DNA from: Azolla caroliniana
Taxonomy: Eukaryota; Polypodiophyta
Direction: 5' to 3'
Assembly (NCBI GenBank): GCA_043228905.1
Contig: JBHGNT010000020.1
Coordinates: forward strand, 4,650,001-4,714,000
DNA: 64,000 nt
Below are positions 19,662 through 31,760 of the stretch, piece by piece. Position numbers and translations under genes: made by a program. The notes below the pieces were generated by a model, which saw only the letters and a program-made list of their open reading frames with translations, was not told where the DNA came from and searched no databases. Numbering within the stretch: position 1 is the first letter of the stretch; every line of letters begins with the position of its first letter.

Positions 19662-21136
19662 ATGAAGAGGGTCGAAGTATGCTTGCATATGCAAAGTTAC
19701 CGAAGACGTTCGGGGTTGAGGTGTTGATGACGACATCGTATGTGATAAACCAGTACCCTTGGATGGTGATATTCCGCAAAGGGTGTGGAGTGGCAAATAC
19801 GTTTCATACCGACACTTGAGGGTGTTCGGATGTCTTGCCTATGTGCATGTTGCAAAGGACCAGTGGGGGAAGCTGGACCCGAAATCTCGGCCATGTATAT
19901 TTCTCGGCTACGGCGACGACGAATTCAGCTATCCGCTATGGGACTTAACCGAGAAGAAGGTGATTAGGAGCTAACACATCGTCTTCATGGAAGAGAAGAC
20001 GATTGTCGATTGGGAGATTGAGAATAAGTCTCCAACTACGAATCGAGCCGAGTTGATGCTCGGCCGAATCGAGTAGAAGCCAATTCGATCGAAATCGAAT
20101 CTGAGCGAGTCAATCGAGATAATACTCGGCAAAATCAAGAACTGATTGAAGAACAATGGGAACTGGCCAAATGAGGAACCGAATTTGACTCGGCCGAAGA
20201 AGTCGACGAAGAACTGACCGTGCCGAATGGAGGCCGAAGATATCCCCTTAGAGAGAGAAGGCCCCCCCGGAGATTCCCAGATAGGGAATATATGATTGTA
20301 ACGGATGAAGGGGAGCCAGAAAACTTTGAAAAAGCTATAAACGATACCCACAGCCGAAAGTGGTTAAGTGTCCTGCAAGATTAGATGGATTCCTTGCATG
20401 AGAACCACACGTATGAATTGAACGAGTTGCCAAAAGGGAAGAAGGCACTTCGGAACAAGTGGGTATACAAACTTAAACTGGGAGATGGCAGGAATCCACC
20501 CAGATATAAAGCCCGAATTGTGGTGAAAGATTTCCATCAAAAGAAGGGTGTGGATTTCAATGAGATATTTGCTCCAATAGTGAAGATGATGTCAATCCAA
20601 ACAGTGATGAACATAGCGGCCAGCATGGATCTCAAAGTCGAGCAACTGACGTCAAGATTGGCTTCCTCCATGGAGATTTGGAGGAAGAGATATACATGCA
20701 CCAGCTAGAAGAATTCATGGAGAAAGGTAAAGAAAACCTGGTATGTTGATTGAGAAAGACCCTATATGGGCTGAAGCAGGCACCTTGACAATGGTACCGA
20801 AAGTTCGAATATTTCATGGTGGATCTCGGTTTTGGCAAGACACAAGTTGATCATTGCGTCTTTATCAAGAAGTATGATGGAGGAGATTTCCTAATCCTCC
20901 TGTTGTATGTTGATGACATGTTGATTGTCGAACAAGACCCGAGGAAAATCAGAAGTTTGAAGAAGGCTTTGAGTAGGTCGTTCTCGATGAAAGATATGGG
21001 TTTGGCAAAAAAAATCTTGGGAATGCACATTGTTCAGGATCAAACAAAGAAATTGTTATGGTTTTCACAAGAGAAGCACGTGACAAAAGTGCCCTAGAGA
21101 TTCGGCATGGAAAGCACGAAACCGGTCGACTCGACA
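19662..21136 (+). pseudogene. Cop-3 integrase end and RT (lineage beta)
   Basis: 5'-truncated. It starts in the integrase C-terminal part (RSMLAYAKLPKTF, VPLDGDIPQRVWSGKYVSYRHLRVFGCLAYVHVAKD, broken by frameshifts). RT blocks follow from 20385: LPKGKKALRNKWVYKLKLGD, KARIVVKDFHQKKGVDF, LLLYVDDMLIVEQD (YVDD near 20905) and KDMGLAKKILGMHI. Stops occur at about 19973, 20381 and 20707. The RT is cut at 21137 by a hAT-like element. Non-functional. Confidence 0.85.
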
Positions 21137-22043
21137 CCAAGGTTGTTAGGTACATTAGGTACGTTAGGTACGGTACGGATACCATACGTATTTAACGTAT
21201 TAATACCCGTATAGTACCTCCCAATTTAAAAATACATTAAATACGTTTTCTTAATATGTTAAATACTTATAAAATACGTATTTTACGTATTTTACATATA
21301 GTACGTTAAATACTTCTAGAATTTGAAAATTATTTACCTTTCTAAAAAATATCTATAATAATGTAAAAAACATCTATGTTCACACAATTTTGTGATGTAC
21401 AATATAGTTCTACATCCTAAAATGCATATAAGACATTTGAACATTTCACATCCTAAAATACTTTTAGTAATATGGATGTCGACATTCCCTTTTCTATAAA
21501 TCAGTGTAAGTGTGTATCACGATGTTCTACTTCAAATTGTAATTATTTACAATTATGCCTTCATAGATTGAGGAATCATTTACGATTATCACACTCATGA
21601 TAGGTTTCTCTTTTCATCATTTTCTTCTTCTTCTTCTTCTATCTACTACGATTATCACACTCATGATAGGTTTCTCTTTTCTTCGTTTTCTTCTTCTTCT
21701 TCTTTTTCTTCTATCTACTGCGATTATCACACTTAGGACCGGTTTATGTCTTCTTTTCTCTCTTCTTCTTCTTCATCGTCATCTCTTCTATGCTTCTTTC
21801 TTCCTTCCTTTGCCTTCTTTTTCAGTAAAATCTTTTTTTTCTTTTGCTTTTTGTTAGGGTTTTACTTACATTTTCTTTATAAATACGTATTATACCTATT
21901 TTTTTATAAATACATTAAATACCGTATTGGACAAATGTACATGATATTTGACTAAACAACATTGAGGTATAGTAGGTACTATACAAATGATGAGGTACTA
22001 TACGTATTTAAACGTTAAATACGGGTTCGTAAACAACCATGCG
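21137..22043 (+). mobile_element. hAT-like non-autonomous DNA element, copy 1
   Basis: AT-rich, no transposase. The ends CCAAGGTTGTT and AACAACCATGCG form imperfect terminal inverted repeats (core GGTTGTT/AACAACC). It is flanked by 8-bp near-duplications ACTCGACA/AGTCGACA (21129-21136, 22044-22051) in Cop-3 pol. It contains sub-terminal TACGTATTTAACG-type repeats and TTC-rich tracts at 21620-21830. A second copy is at 49157. An 8-bp duplication fits the hAT superfamily. Confidence 0.75.
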
Positions 22044-22051
22044 AGTCGACA

Positions 22052-22831
22052 TTGCCAACAAACTGTAAGCTATCAGGAAGTCAATGTTCGAAATCGAAAT
22101 CAGAAAAAGCTAAGATGAACAAGATCTCGTATGCCTCAACAGTTGGATCAGTCAGCCGATATAGCCGAAATCGAAGGCAGAAAAAGCTGAGATGAACAAG
22201 ATCATGTATGCCTCAGCAGTCGGAGCGGTCAATCAGAGCAATCCCGAAAGAGGGCATTGTGCAGCGGTCAAGTGGTCAAGTGGATACTTCGGTACCTATG
22301 GCACCTCGAGCGTGTGTCTCTGATTCGGCTCAGGTAACCCCACACTAGAAGGTTATATTGATTCTGACATGTCAGCTGATGTGGATACTAGTTGATCCAC
22401 ATTCGGATACGTGATGACTTATGCTGGGGTAGATGTCTCGTGGCAGTCGAGGCTGTAGAAGGTCGTGGCGCTGTCGACCACGGAAGCCGAGTATATCGCT
22501 ACAGTGGAAGTTGGCAAGGAGATCATTTGGATGAGGGAGTTCACCGGAGAGTTGGGAATTCAACAAGAGGAATTCCGACTCCATTGCGATAACGAGAGTG
22601 TCATCCACCTTGCAAAGAATGCCACCTACCACTCGATGACCAAGCACATCCAAAGGAGATACCATTGGCTTTGAGAGTGAGTAGAAGAAAATTAGTTTGC
22701 TTTAGTAAAGATCCACACGAATGACAACGGGTCAGACATGTTGATGAAGGTGTTATCGGCGGAGAGGCTAATTGTGTGCCGACAAAGACTCAAATTGGAG
22801 AAGTACCCCATGCCAGAGTGAAGGGGGGGTT
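22052..22831 (+). pseudogene. Cop-3 RT end and RNase H
   Basis: Resumes as IANKL, with a degenerate duplicated segment (SKAEKAEMNKIMYASAVG) and HCAAVKWSSGYF. RNase H follows: YIDSDMSADVDTS, GYVMTYAGVDVSWQSRL, VALSTTEAEYIATVEVGKEIIWMREF and MTKHIQRRYHWL, with stops at 22395, 22456 and 22672. It ends with a PPT of seven G (about 22823-22829). Confidence 0.8.
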
Positions 22832-23195
22832 TGTTGGGAAACATGTTCCTCCAGATGGGAAGAGAATGAACCAAAACGGATGGAGTCAATGAGTATTTCG
22901 GCCAAGGCCGAAATCGAAAACCAAAACTGAAATCGGGAGAACATATATATAAATAGTCTAAATGTGCCCCATGTGGGCTATGTATGTAAATAGCCAGAAA
23001 GTTGTATATGTATAAATACAACTACGACAAACTTTATAAGAATGATGTGGAATCATTATAGTTGCCTCTGTAACGGTGTAAGAGTGGGAGAGAGAGTGAG
23101 AGGGAGAGACAGAGGGAGAGGGAGAGTGAGAGAGTGAGTGAGAGTGGGAGAGAGAATGTAGAATCCCGACATTCGTGTCGGTGTTCTCCACTTCA
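22832..23195 (+). repeat. Cop-3 3' LTR, shortened
   Basis: TGTTGGGAAACATG start after the PPT. It keeps the inverted repeats GGCTAT/ATAGCC (22976-22995) and AGTTGTAT/ATACAACT (23000-23023, spanning TATAAATA). It ends at 23195 against the Cop-4 LTR, lacking the U5 portion seen in relatives. Confidence 0.8.
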
Positions 23196-23910
23196 TGTTG
23201 GGAATATGTCCCTCTAGTGTGAGGAAGATCCGACCGTCAGGAAAGCTGACAGTTGAGGAGCCGAGTTGATGAGGGACTCGGCCGAGGCCGAAACTGGAAT
23301 CATGTAAATAGCCACCTTGGGAGACTATGTCCCTCCAGTGGGAGGAAGATCCGATCGTCAAGAAAGCCGACAGTTGAGGAGCTGAGTTGATGAGGGACTC
23401 GGCCGAGGCCGATAGACCAAGGCCGAAACCGGAATCGTGTAAATAGCCAACTCGGGAGACTATATTTGTAAATAGTCTAAGTGTGCACCCCATGAGGGCT
23501 ACGTATGTAAATAACCAAAAAGTTGCGTAAGTATATATGCAACTAGGGCAAACTTTATGATGTGTACAGAAATTGTAGTGTGTGGGATAGCAAAAGAGAG
23601 ACAGAGACAGAGACAGAGAAAGAGACAGAGATAGAGTGTGTGTGTGTGTTAGCCGCGCCATAGAAGTGTGAGTAATAGCAGACGCAAAGAGCCCTGCATG
23701 GCTGATATACTCGATAGAGTGTTGTAACCTTCTCGCAATTGTATATCCAATAGTTATAGTGAAGAATCTGTTCCCGTGGTTTTCTCCCGTTTTAGGGTTT
23801 CCACATAAATCTCTGTGCACTCTTGTTTATCTTGTCTTTCTGGCATTTCTGTAATTCGTATTTCAGCTACGTCTGATTATTGTGATTAATTCCACAATGA
23901 TTGCTCAACA
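23196..23910 (+). repeat. Cop-4 5' LTR
   Basis: TGTTGGGAATATG start, CTCAACA end. Inverted repeats AGACTAT/ATAGTCT (23457-23478) and AGTTGCGT/ATGCAACT (23521-23544, one G-T wobble) flank the TATATA box. A GA-rich tract lies at 23592-23640. Confidence 0.9.
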
Positions 23911-23938
23911 AACTTGTATCAAAGCTTGAGGTGCAAGC

Positions 23939-25130
23939 ATGGAAGGAGGTGTGAGCGGTTTCCCAGGAATGATAGTTCTCAACTCACAGAACTATGCAGA
24001 CTAGAAGATCAAGATGGAGGACCTTCTCATAGTTAAAGACCTGTACGAGCCAGTGGACAAAGCAGAAATACCCAGGGGGGTATTGGTGTCGGACTGGAAG
24101 CTCCTAAACAGAAAGGCCGTGGCCACAATCCGACAATGTGTCGATGTAAGTGTCCTTCAACATGTGGCGAACAACACGAATGCCCACAAGATGTGGTAGA
24201 AGTTGTCAGGTCTTTATGAGAGGAAGAACGCGCTCAATAGAACCTCGCTGATGAGAAAAATCGTACGGCTGAAATACAGGGATGGTGAGAGTATCGTCGA
24301 ACACATCAGCACGTTTATGGGGTATGTAAATCAACTTGTTGTGACCAAGTTTCCCCTGGATGACGCAATACAGGCCATCCTACTGATGTGCACACTCCTA
24401 GAAAGCTGGGAGAACCTGGTGGTTACTCTAAGCATCTCCTGTCAAGAAGAGACCTTGTCTTTATAGACGGTGAAGACAAGCATCCTAAACGAGGAGGCAA
24501 GGAGGAAAGACAAAGGAGTCCTATCCCAAACGGAGTCGAATCTGAGTCAACATATGGACAGAGGAAGGGACCGGCGAAGAAGAATTCCGTAGCGAACGGA
24601 CAAATCCCACACAAGATCGAAGTCCAGAGGTAAGCCTGTGTGCTTCTATTGCGGAAAACCTGGACACTTCCAGAAGGATTGCCGACACATGAGAAAAGAC
24701 AAGAGTGTCGGAAATAATGTCGAACCCCGGAAGATTCCGGATGAAAAGAACACTTCGGCCATTGCTATGAGCAATGAGGAACTTCTGTTCATCTGTGAAC
24801 AGACAAGTGCAAATCTTGCAAGCGAAGAGTGCACTTGGGTGATCGACTCCGGCGCATCCTTTCACATTACTCCGTCGAGAGAGTACTTCTCGACTTACAT
24901 AGTCGGGGATCATGGCTATGTAAAGATGGGTGATAGTGGAGAGTGCAAGATAACCGAAGTCGGAAGTGTATGCTTAACGACGTCAACAGGGTGTCGACTG
25001 ACGTTGAAGGATGTTCGACACGTCCCCGATATCAGATTGAATCTAATATCAACTGGAGGCTTGATTATGAAGGCTACAGTGGTAGCTTTCGGAATGGCAA
25101 GTGGAAGTTCTGCCGAGGAAATCTGATAGT
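23939..25130 (+). pseudogene. Cop-4 gag and protease
   Basis: ATG 23939 (MEGGVSGFPGMIVLNSQNYAD), then an in-frame TAG where Cop-7 has TGG. The copia gag helices follow (LLIVKDLYEPVDKAEIP, LSGLYERKNALNRTSLMRKI), with a TAG at 24199 (CAG in Cop-7) and another at 24464. The zinc knuckle CFYCGKPGHFQKDC is at 24641-24682. The protease has VIDSGASFHITPSREYFSTY (canonical D-S-G, about 24845). It parallels the Cop-7 gag-pol throughout. Not translatable as one protein. Confidence 0.87.
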
Positions 25131-27560
25131 GGCCCGAGCACAGAAAGAAGGCACATTGTACATGATGCATGCTCGACTGTGCAAATCGGAAGTAAACGTG
25201 GCAGCCGACTCGGCAGGGGAGATATGGCATAAGAGGCTAGGCCACATGAGGGAGAAGGGAATGCACCTGTTAGCAGACCAGAAACTTCTACCAAAAGTCA
25301 AGGGAGTGCACCTGGAGAAGTGTGTCGACTGCTTAGCTGGAAAGCAGAACAAGGTGGCATTCCACACAAGACCACCGAGGAGAAGAGATGTTGCACTAGA
25401 ACTAGTGCACACGGATGTGTGCTATGTGGATGCTCCATCGCATCGAGGAGGACAGTACTTCGTAACGTTTATTGACGACTACAGTCGGAAAACATGGGCC
25501 TTCATACTGAAGTCGAAGGATCAAGTACTGTCGGTTTTCAAGGAGTTCCAGGCAAGAACCGAAAGAGAATCAAGTCGGAAACTGAAGGTTGTCCGAACCG
25601 ACAACGGTGACAAGTACAAAGGGCAGTTCGAGGAATACTGCAAGTGTCAAGGTATTCAAATCGAATACACAGTGCCAAAGACCCCAGAGTTGAACAGGCT
25701 TGCAGAGAGGATGAATCGAACGATCATGGAGAGAGTGAGGAGCATGCTCTCTCATGCGAAACTACCGAAATCCTATTGGGCTGAGGCGATGTACACAGCT
25801 ATTTATTCTATCAACAGGTCTCCCTCGGTACCTCTAAAGGGTGATGTCCCACAGAGGGTGTGGATAGGGAAGGATGTCGGATGTTTGGCGTATATGCACG
25901 TACCAAAGGATCAGAGGTCTAAGCTCGACAGCAAGTCAAAAGCATGCATATTTATGGGATACTCGGAAGATGAGTTCGGCTACAGGTTGGGGGACTTAGT
26001 CGACAAGAAGGTAGTGAGAAGTCAGGATGTAGTCTTTCTAGAAAACAAGACAATTGAAGACTAGAAGCAACAGAAGTCGGAACCGACTCCCCAGTCAACC
26101 TCAACTACCATAGACTTAAAGGCCAAATGTGTCGTCACTGACAGCTGTAAGGAGACAACTGGCCGACAAAGCCGAATTCTAGTCAGTCGACTCGGAAAGA
26201 CCGACGGACTATGAGTCAGAGTCAGCAGACCTGCTAAAATCAATTGAGGAATATGAGTTGGATCTGTCCAACCTGGAGATGCCGATTAATGAAAAATCCC
26301 AAGCAAAGAGAAGAGTTGGCAGAGACATCTGGAAAAGACCCAACAGCGAGTGGACGAAGGTACCCACTCAGAGAAAGGAAGGCACCGATTACATATGCCA
26401 GTCAATACATCCTCTTGACTGATGACAGTGAACCGGAGTGCTTTGAAGAAGCCATTGCCGACGAGAGCAAAGGAAAATGGCTGAACGCGATGCAAGTGGA
26501 GATGGAATCTTTGCACGTGAATTACACCGATGACCTAGTAGAGCTGCCGAAAGGTAAGAGAGCACTCAAAAATAAATGGGTCTACAAAGTGAAGACTGGA
26601 GAAGTCGACAGCGAGCCCAAGTATAAAGCCCGCATAGTGGTGAAGGGGTTCCAACAGAGGAAGGGCGTCGACTTTGATGAGATATTCACACCAGTCGTGA
26701 AGATGACATCGATTCGAATTGTTCTAAGCATAGCGACCAGCATGGATCTGGAGATCGAACAGTTGGATGTCAAAACCGCATTTCTGCACAGGGAGCTAGA
26801 AGAAGAAATCTAGATGCAGCAACCCGAAGGCTTTGAGGAGAAAGGGAAAGAGAATCTGGTGTGTCGACTGAGGAAAAGCTTGTACGGACTGAAACAAGAT
26901 CCATGCCAATGGTACAAGAAGTTTGATTCCTTCATGATGGAACATCGGTTCCAGAAAACACAGGCCGATCACTATGTGTTCGTCAAAAGGTACAAGGAAG
27001 GAGATTTCTTGATTCTCTTGCTATATGTTGATGATATGTTGATAGTCGGTCAAGACACAAGGAAGATTGGAAGCTTGAAGAAAGCTCTCGCCAAATCATT
27101 TGCCATGAAAGACCTTGGACCAGCAAAGCAAATCCTAGGAATGCACATAACCCTAGACAGAGCTCGGAAGGTGCTATGGTTGTCACAACAGAAGTATGTG
27201 ACGAAGATCCTAGAGAGGTTCAACATGTTGAATGCAAAGCCGGTCGGCTCAGTGCTGCCGACAAATTGCAAACTAAATGTGAAGCAGTGTCTGAAAGGGC
27301 AGAAGGAGATGAAGAAGGTACCATATGCCTCAATCGTCGGCAATCTAATGTATGCTATGGTCTGTACAAGACCGGACATAGCATTTGTTGTGGGAGTAGT
27401 AAGCCGATATATGAGTAATCCAGGGAGAGATGATTGGGCAGCGGTAAAATGGATACTCAGGTACTTAAAGGGCACCTCGGCGGTGTGCCTAAGGTATGGT
27501 GTCGGAAAACCTGTGCTGGAAGGTTTTACCGATTCGGACATGTCAGGAGATGTCGACTGA
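25130..27560 (+). pseudogene. Cop-4 integrase and reverse transcriptase
   Basis: The integrase is almost intact from 25120 to 26062: HHCC finger (HKRLGHMREK, CVDCLAGKQ), Asp in LVHTDVCY (about 25407), Asp in VRTDNGDK (about 25600), Glu in NRLAERMNR (about 25705). A TAG at 26062 follows. The RT starts about 26270: LPKGKRALKNKWVYKVKTGE, VKGFQQRKGVDFDEIF, QLDVKTAFLHRELEEE, a TAG at 26811, LYGLKQDP, LLLYVDDMLIVGQD (about 27020). It runs to SDMSGDVD and a TGA at 27558, where RNase H begins; the solo LTR follows 13 bp later. Confidence 0.88.
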
Positions 27561-27573
27561 AGCCGATCCACGT

Positions 27574-28460
27574 TGTCGTGCCTTTCGACTCCGGATCATT
27601 GCGTGAGTCGAGTGAGAACCGTTGGGGTTTTGGACTAGGAGGAAAGAAAATTCTTAGGAAATTAAGAATATGAAATATATTGTAAGAAAGAAAGATATGA
27701 AAACCTCGTGAATCCCACGAGTATAGTGTATTAGTGAGTAATCAAATTAAGAGAGAATAGTTAGCAAATTCGTGAATCCCACGATTATCTTATATTAATC
27801 AACCCTTGTAAAATAATCAACAACCTCTATACATCTTTCTCTCTTCCTTATATAGTGTTGGAAGAGTCTAAGTTCATCCCATGCAAGCATCATGCTTTTT
27901 CTATCTTTAGTTTCATGCACACTGCATGTGCATGATTAGCTTTCTATCTCATCTTTTCTTTTCACTCGAGTGTCTATGCATGAATAACTTTTGTACCATG
28001 CATGTCTAGAAATTTTACATGGGATAAAGTTTAGTATAACTTTAAAATTCATAATACCCTACTATAATGATAAGGCTTAACATTATTAACATGGAGGTGC
28101 AAGGTTCGAATCTTGCCCTATGCATGTAATATATATTTTTTATACTTTCTTCTATTTACAAATACGTCTCTTCATCCGGTGAGACTCTCACCGGCCTTCT
28201 TCATCCGGCTCTTTCCGGTTCTGCTTCATCCGGTGCTTGATAGTTTTCTTTGTCCGGTTCTTACCGGGACCTCCTTACCGATCTCTTCATCCGTTTCTCA
28301 CCAACTCTCACCGGCCTTCTTCATCCGGCTCTTGCCGGGTCTCCTTGCCGGTTTCGGTCCTTACCGGTTCCTTCTTCCGGTTCTCACCGGGTACTCCATG
28401 TCCTATCCGGAGAGACCAAAAATGTAATTTTTCACGTAGTGTACGAATTACACTACGACA
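27574..28460 (-). mobile_element. Solo gypsy LTR in Cop-4 RNase H
   Basis: Ends TGTCGTG (27574) and CTACGACA (28460), flanked by ACGT on both sides (27570-27573, 28461-28464). The minus-strand order is CCGG-rich repeats (28160-28420), tRNA-like block, CATGCA-rich DNA, TATATAAGG (about 27848) and a leader. That matches the order in the Gyp-A LTR and sets the orientation. Confidence 0.82.
28066..28121 (+). other. tRNA-derived segment in the solo LTR
   Basis: GGAGGTGCAAGGTTCGAATC is close to the box-B half of the block at 2112-2181 (GGTTCGAATC box B, 28103). The A-box half is decayed. It is antisense to the LTR, as in Gyp-A. Confidence 0.55.
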
Positions 28461-28464
28461 ACGT

Positions 28465-28893
28465 CAGGGTACGTGATGACCTATGCAAGGGGAGCAATGT
28501 CGTGGCAGTCACAACTGCAGAAGTCTGTCGCCTTGTCAACTACAGAGGCAGAGTATATGGCAGTGGTAGAGGCCGGAAAAGAGTTGATCTGGATGAGAAA
28601 TTTTCTCACCGAACTAGGGATGAAGCAAAAAGAGTTCTTGCTTCATTGTGACAACCAAAGCGCCATACACCTAGCTAAGAATGTGGCATACCATTCCTGG
28701 ACCAAGCACATACAGAGAAGGTATTACTGGTTATGGGAGAGAGTCGAAGAAGGAGAGTTCTCTGTCGAAAAGATCCATACTGACGACAATGGATCCGACT
28801 TGCTGACGAAGAACCTACCTTTGAACAGACTCAAAGTCTATCGATAGAATACAGGACTGACAGATTTCCACCCACAGGAGTGAAGGGGGGGTT
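28465..28893 (+). pseudogene. Cop-4 RNase H end and PPT
   Basis: GYVMTYARGAMSWQSQLQKS, VALSTTEAEYMAVVEAGKEL, HCDNQSAIHLAKNVAYHS and KIHTDDNGSDLLTKNLP form the C-terminal RNase H. The sequence is open from 28473 to 28847, unusually clean. The PPT follows. Confidence 0.87.
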
Positions 28894-29584
28894 TGTTGGG
28901 AATATGTCCCTCCAGTGGGAGGAAGATCCGACCATCAGGAAAGCTGACAGTCGAGGAGCCAAGTTGATGAGGGACTCGGGAGAGGCCTATCGGCCTCGAC
29001 CGAAACCGGAATCGTGTAAATAGCCAACTCGGGAGACTATGTCCCTCCAGTGGGAGGAAGATCCAACTGTCAAGAAAGCCGATAGTCGAGGAGCCAAGTT
29101 GATGAGGGACTCGGCCGAGGCCGAAACCGGAATCATGTAAATAGCCAACCCGGGAGAATATATTTGTAAATAGTCTAAGTGTGCGCCCCATGAGGGCTAC
29201 GCATGTAAATAACCAGAAAGTTGCGTAAGTATATATGCAACTAGTGCAAACTTTATGATGTGTACAGAAATTGTAGTGCGCAGGATAGCGAAAGAGACAG
29301 AGACAGAGACAAAGTGTGTGTGTGAGCCGCGCCATAGTTGTGTGAGTAACAACAGACGCGAAGAGCCCTGTGTGGCTGATACACTCAACAGAGTGTTGTA
29401 ACCTTCTCGCTATTGTATATCCACTAGTTATAGTGAAGAATCTATTCCCATGGTTTTCTCCCGTTTTAGGGTTTCCACGTAAATCTCTGTGCACACTTGT
29501 TTTTCTTGTCTTTTTGACATTTTTATAATTCGTATTTCAACTTCGTCTGATTATTGCGATTAATTCCACAACGATTTCTCAACA
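28894..29584 (+). repeat. Cop-4 3' LTR
   Basis: Colinear with 23196-23910, with the same 120-bp internal duplication and the same AGTTGCGT/ATGCAACT TATA hairpin (about 29221-29244). Confidence 0.9.
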
Positions 29585-31760
29585 CTTTAGTGTCCTTCGT
29601 AGCCTCTGGTATTGCCATATTGGCCCCAGGAACACCTTTCCAATCCGGTTGGCCTACTTGGCCCCCATCATCCACCATAACGCTCCATTCGACCACTTCG
29701 GTACCTCGCCTGCTATGACCTCTGACTCCTCGTCGCCACCCTCTATCTCTCCGGTCTTTCATTGATCCGCAACCGCCAAAGTTTTGAGATTAGGTATGGA
29801 GGCTTCTTTCCGTCCTCGGTTCTTCTCTTCGTGGTCATCATGCTCGCTCAACCTCCTCTCCATGTTCACCGGCCTCAACTGCTTCAACCACTGACTGGGC
29901 CGGCTTGACTTCTATCTAGATTGGTCATGGCTGATCATCTTCCGGTTTAGTTAGTTTTTGTCCAGGCCCTCTTTCGGTTGAGTTGGATTCGGCTGAACGG
30001 TATCCGACCGAATGGTTTTGATCGAGTCAGCCTTCTTCCTATTTGGATTCGACCGATCGGTTTTGGTTAAGTCGGCCCCTTTTCGGATCGGATCCGGCCC
30101 GATCACCTTCTGATCGAATCGGCTTCCGACTCCCTATACCTTGTCGCCTCCTACCTCTTCATCAAGGTCTACCGCAGCTTCGACCTTGGCCTCCTCACAG
30201 GACATCTCCTTTCCTCCGTTTTTGATGCCTTCATGCCATGCCTCCTCGCTACCACCTCCCATCTCCTCAGTCTCACGTTGGCACATGGGCACAACTGTCG
30301 AAGTCTCCGGAACCGGTGTTGAGGGATCCTCTTGTCCGCAATCAACCCTCGTCATCCTTGTCTCTATCTCGTGCCTCCGCTTTCCCACCACCACCTTCCG
30401 TCTCTCTGGTCTCACGTTGGTCTCGAGCACAACCACCGCAATCTCTAGAACTGGTGTGGGGAAAGTTTCGGCACTATCGCTCGCCGACCCCTTCTCCATA
30501 GTCACCCCGTTGACATCGTTGTCCGAGGCTATTTGCTCCTCTCCATCCCTGATCGCAAGCCTCGACTATGCTTGCATCTCCTCTGCTTGATGTTCCGGAC
30601 AATCGTGTCCCGAAACATCCGTCGTCTTCCGAAGCGGCCTCCATCGCTCCACTGTTCCCGGTCTTCTCCTCAGCCTTCTTTCCTCCACTAGACGAGAGGG
30701 TGACTTGGTCCACACCCTCTCCTATGGTACCTTCATACCATGCTCCTCCGTATAGGCCCCGTCCTTCTTACCCAAGGAGGCGACTTCCTCCTCATCCTCC
30801 AGTCCTTTCGAGTCCAATTGTGTATCGGACCTTTCTTTGTCATTGACCATTGTCCTCAAGATCTCGTAAGCTTCCCTGATCAAGGCTTCAATGTCAAGCA
30901 CCGTCCAACCCTCCCGCAGCGCACCCTCTTCCTATTATGATGTCACGTCGTCACACGTCACCCTCTTTTGACCGCTCACAGGTCGTGTCGTGTCCAGCAA
31001 GGGTCTCATCCGCTTCTTGCCCGTTGGCATACCTTCTCAACTTCTATCCAGTCCTTGGTGAGGTCATTTGCAACATCGTCTTCTTCAAGTTCGAGCTAGA
31101 TGGCCATATATTCCTTTTGTTTGATCAACTTTACAAATAAGAGGACCTTATCCACCCCCACCAGTCTTTGTTCCTGCTCCAATAGCCAAGCAAAGCGCCA
31201 CTCGAACTCTAGGAATTCTTTCATCACGCTTCAATGGGCCTTCGTCGATGCCACCCACTGGTCGAACTTGTGTCGGCCTCGTCCCTTCGGCCTCTCATAG
31301 CCAATGCCTCCAACAACGCATCTTGGAAGGCCTCCCATGAACTATGAGCTTCTTAAAGCCTCTTTACCTCCCCGTGTATACGTACAACCACCACCCGATA
31401 GAAGTACTCTAGCCTCATCACCTCATCCACATCCTTTATCGTCATCTCGGCATTTTAGGCTTCCAAATAGAATGGGACTCTGTCCCTATTGAAACGGTCG
31501 ACTTGATCAACCACACACTTGATAGCTTGTTGCGTCGCATCTCCTTTCAACTTCGCCCGTCTGAAGTCCACCACTATCCTTGTCTTCACCTCCGCGAAGT
31601 CTTTGTCTTCCATCCTCTTCCTCCCCTCCTGCCCTTTCACGTTTGGTTCACCAAAAGATGTCGCGGATATCTGCAGCTTGCGGATCGGCTCAAGCGGAAC
31701 CACCGGGATCCTGAACCAGGGAGAAACGGTGACAGGAGAACCAAGCTTCATCGGTATCTA
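29585..31760 (-). pseudogene. Ty3/gypsy gag (Gyp-C)
   Basis: Read leftward from 31751: an N-terminal region, then VDQVDRFNRDRVPFYLEA, DVDEVMRLEYFYRVV, and more decayed capsid blocks. From about 30505 a Glu/Lys/Val-rich region follows (ETRMTRVDCG, EEMGGGSEEAW), with a Pro/Asp-rich stretch near 30000-30120. Capsid-type gag of a gypsy lineage distinct from Gyp-B. Many stops. The protease and pol are missing: the frame ends at the Cop-4 3' LTR. Confidence 0.65.

Larger units (their letters stand above)
23196..29584 (+). mobile_element. Complete Ty1/copia element Cop-4 (lineage beta)
   Basis: LTRs 23196-23910 and 28894-29584; flanks CTTCA and CTTTA are a TSD with one mismatch. The primer site after the 5' LTR is degenerate (TTGTATCAAAGC against TGGTATCAGAGC). 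PPT GAAGGGGGGG is at about 28883-28892. A solo LTR (27574-28460) is inserted in RNase H. Both LTRs carry an internal duplication of about 120 bp. Confidence 0.92.

Noticed and set aside
29585-29589. Perfect TSD for Cop-4
   Set aside because: Left flank is CTTCA and right flank CTTTA; also the left flank is Cop-3 LTR and the right flank Gyp-C gag, so the site history is not fully resolved.
30134-30590. Plus-strand frames opposite the Gyp-C gag
   Set aside because: Ser/Pro-rich shadows of the Glu/Lys-rich gag on the other strand.
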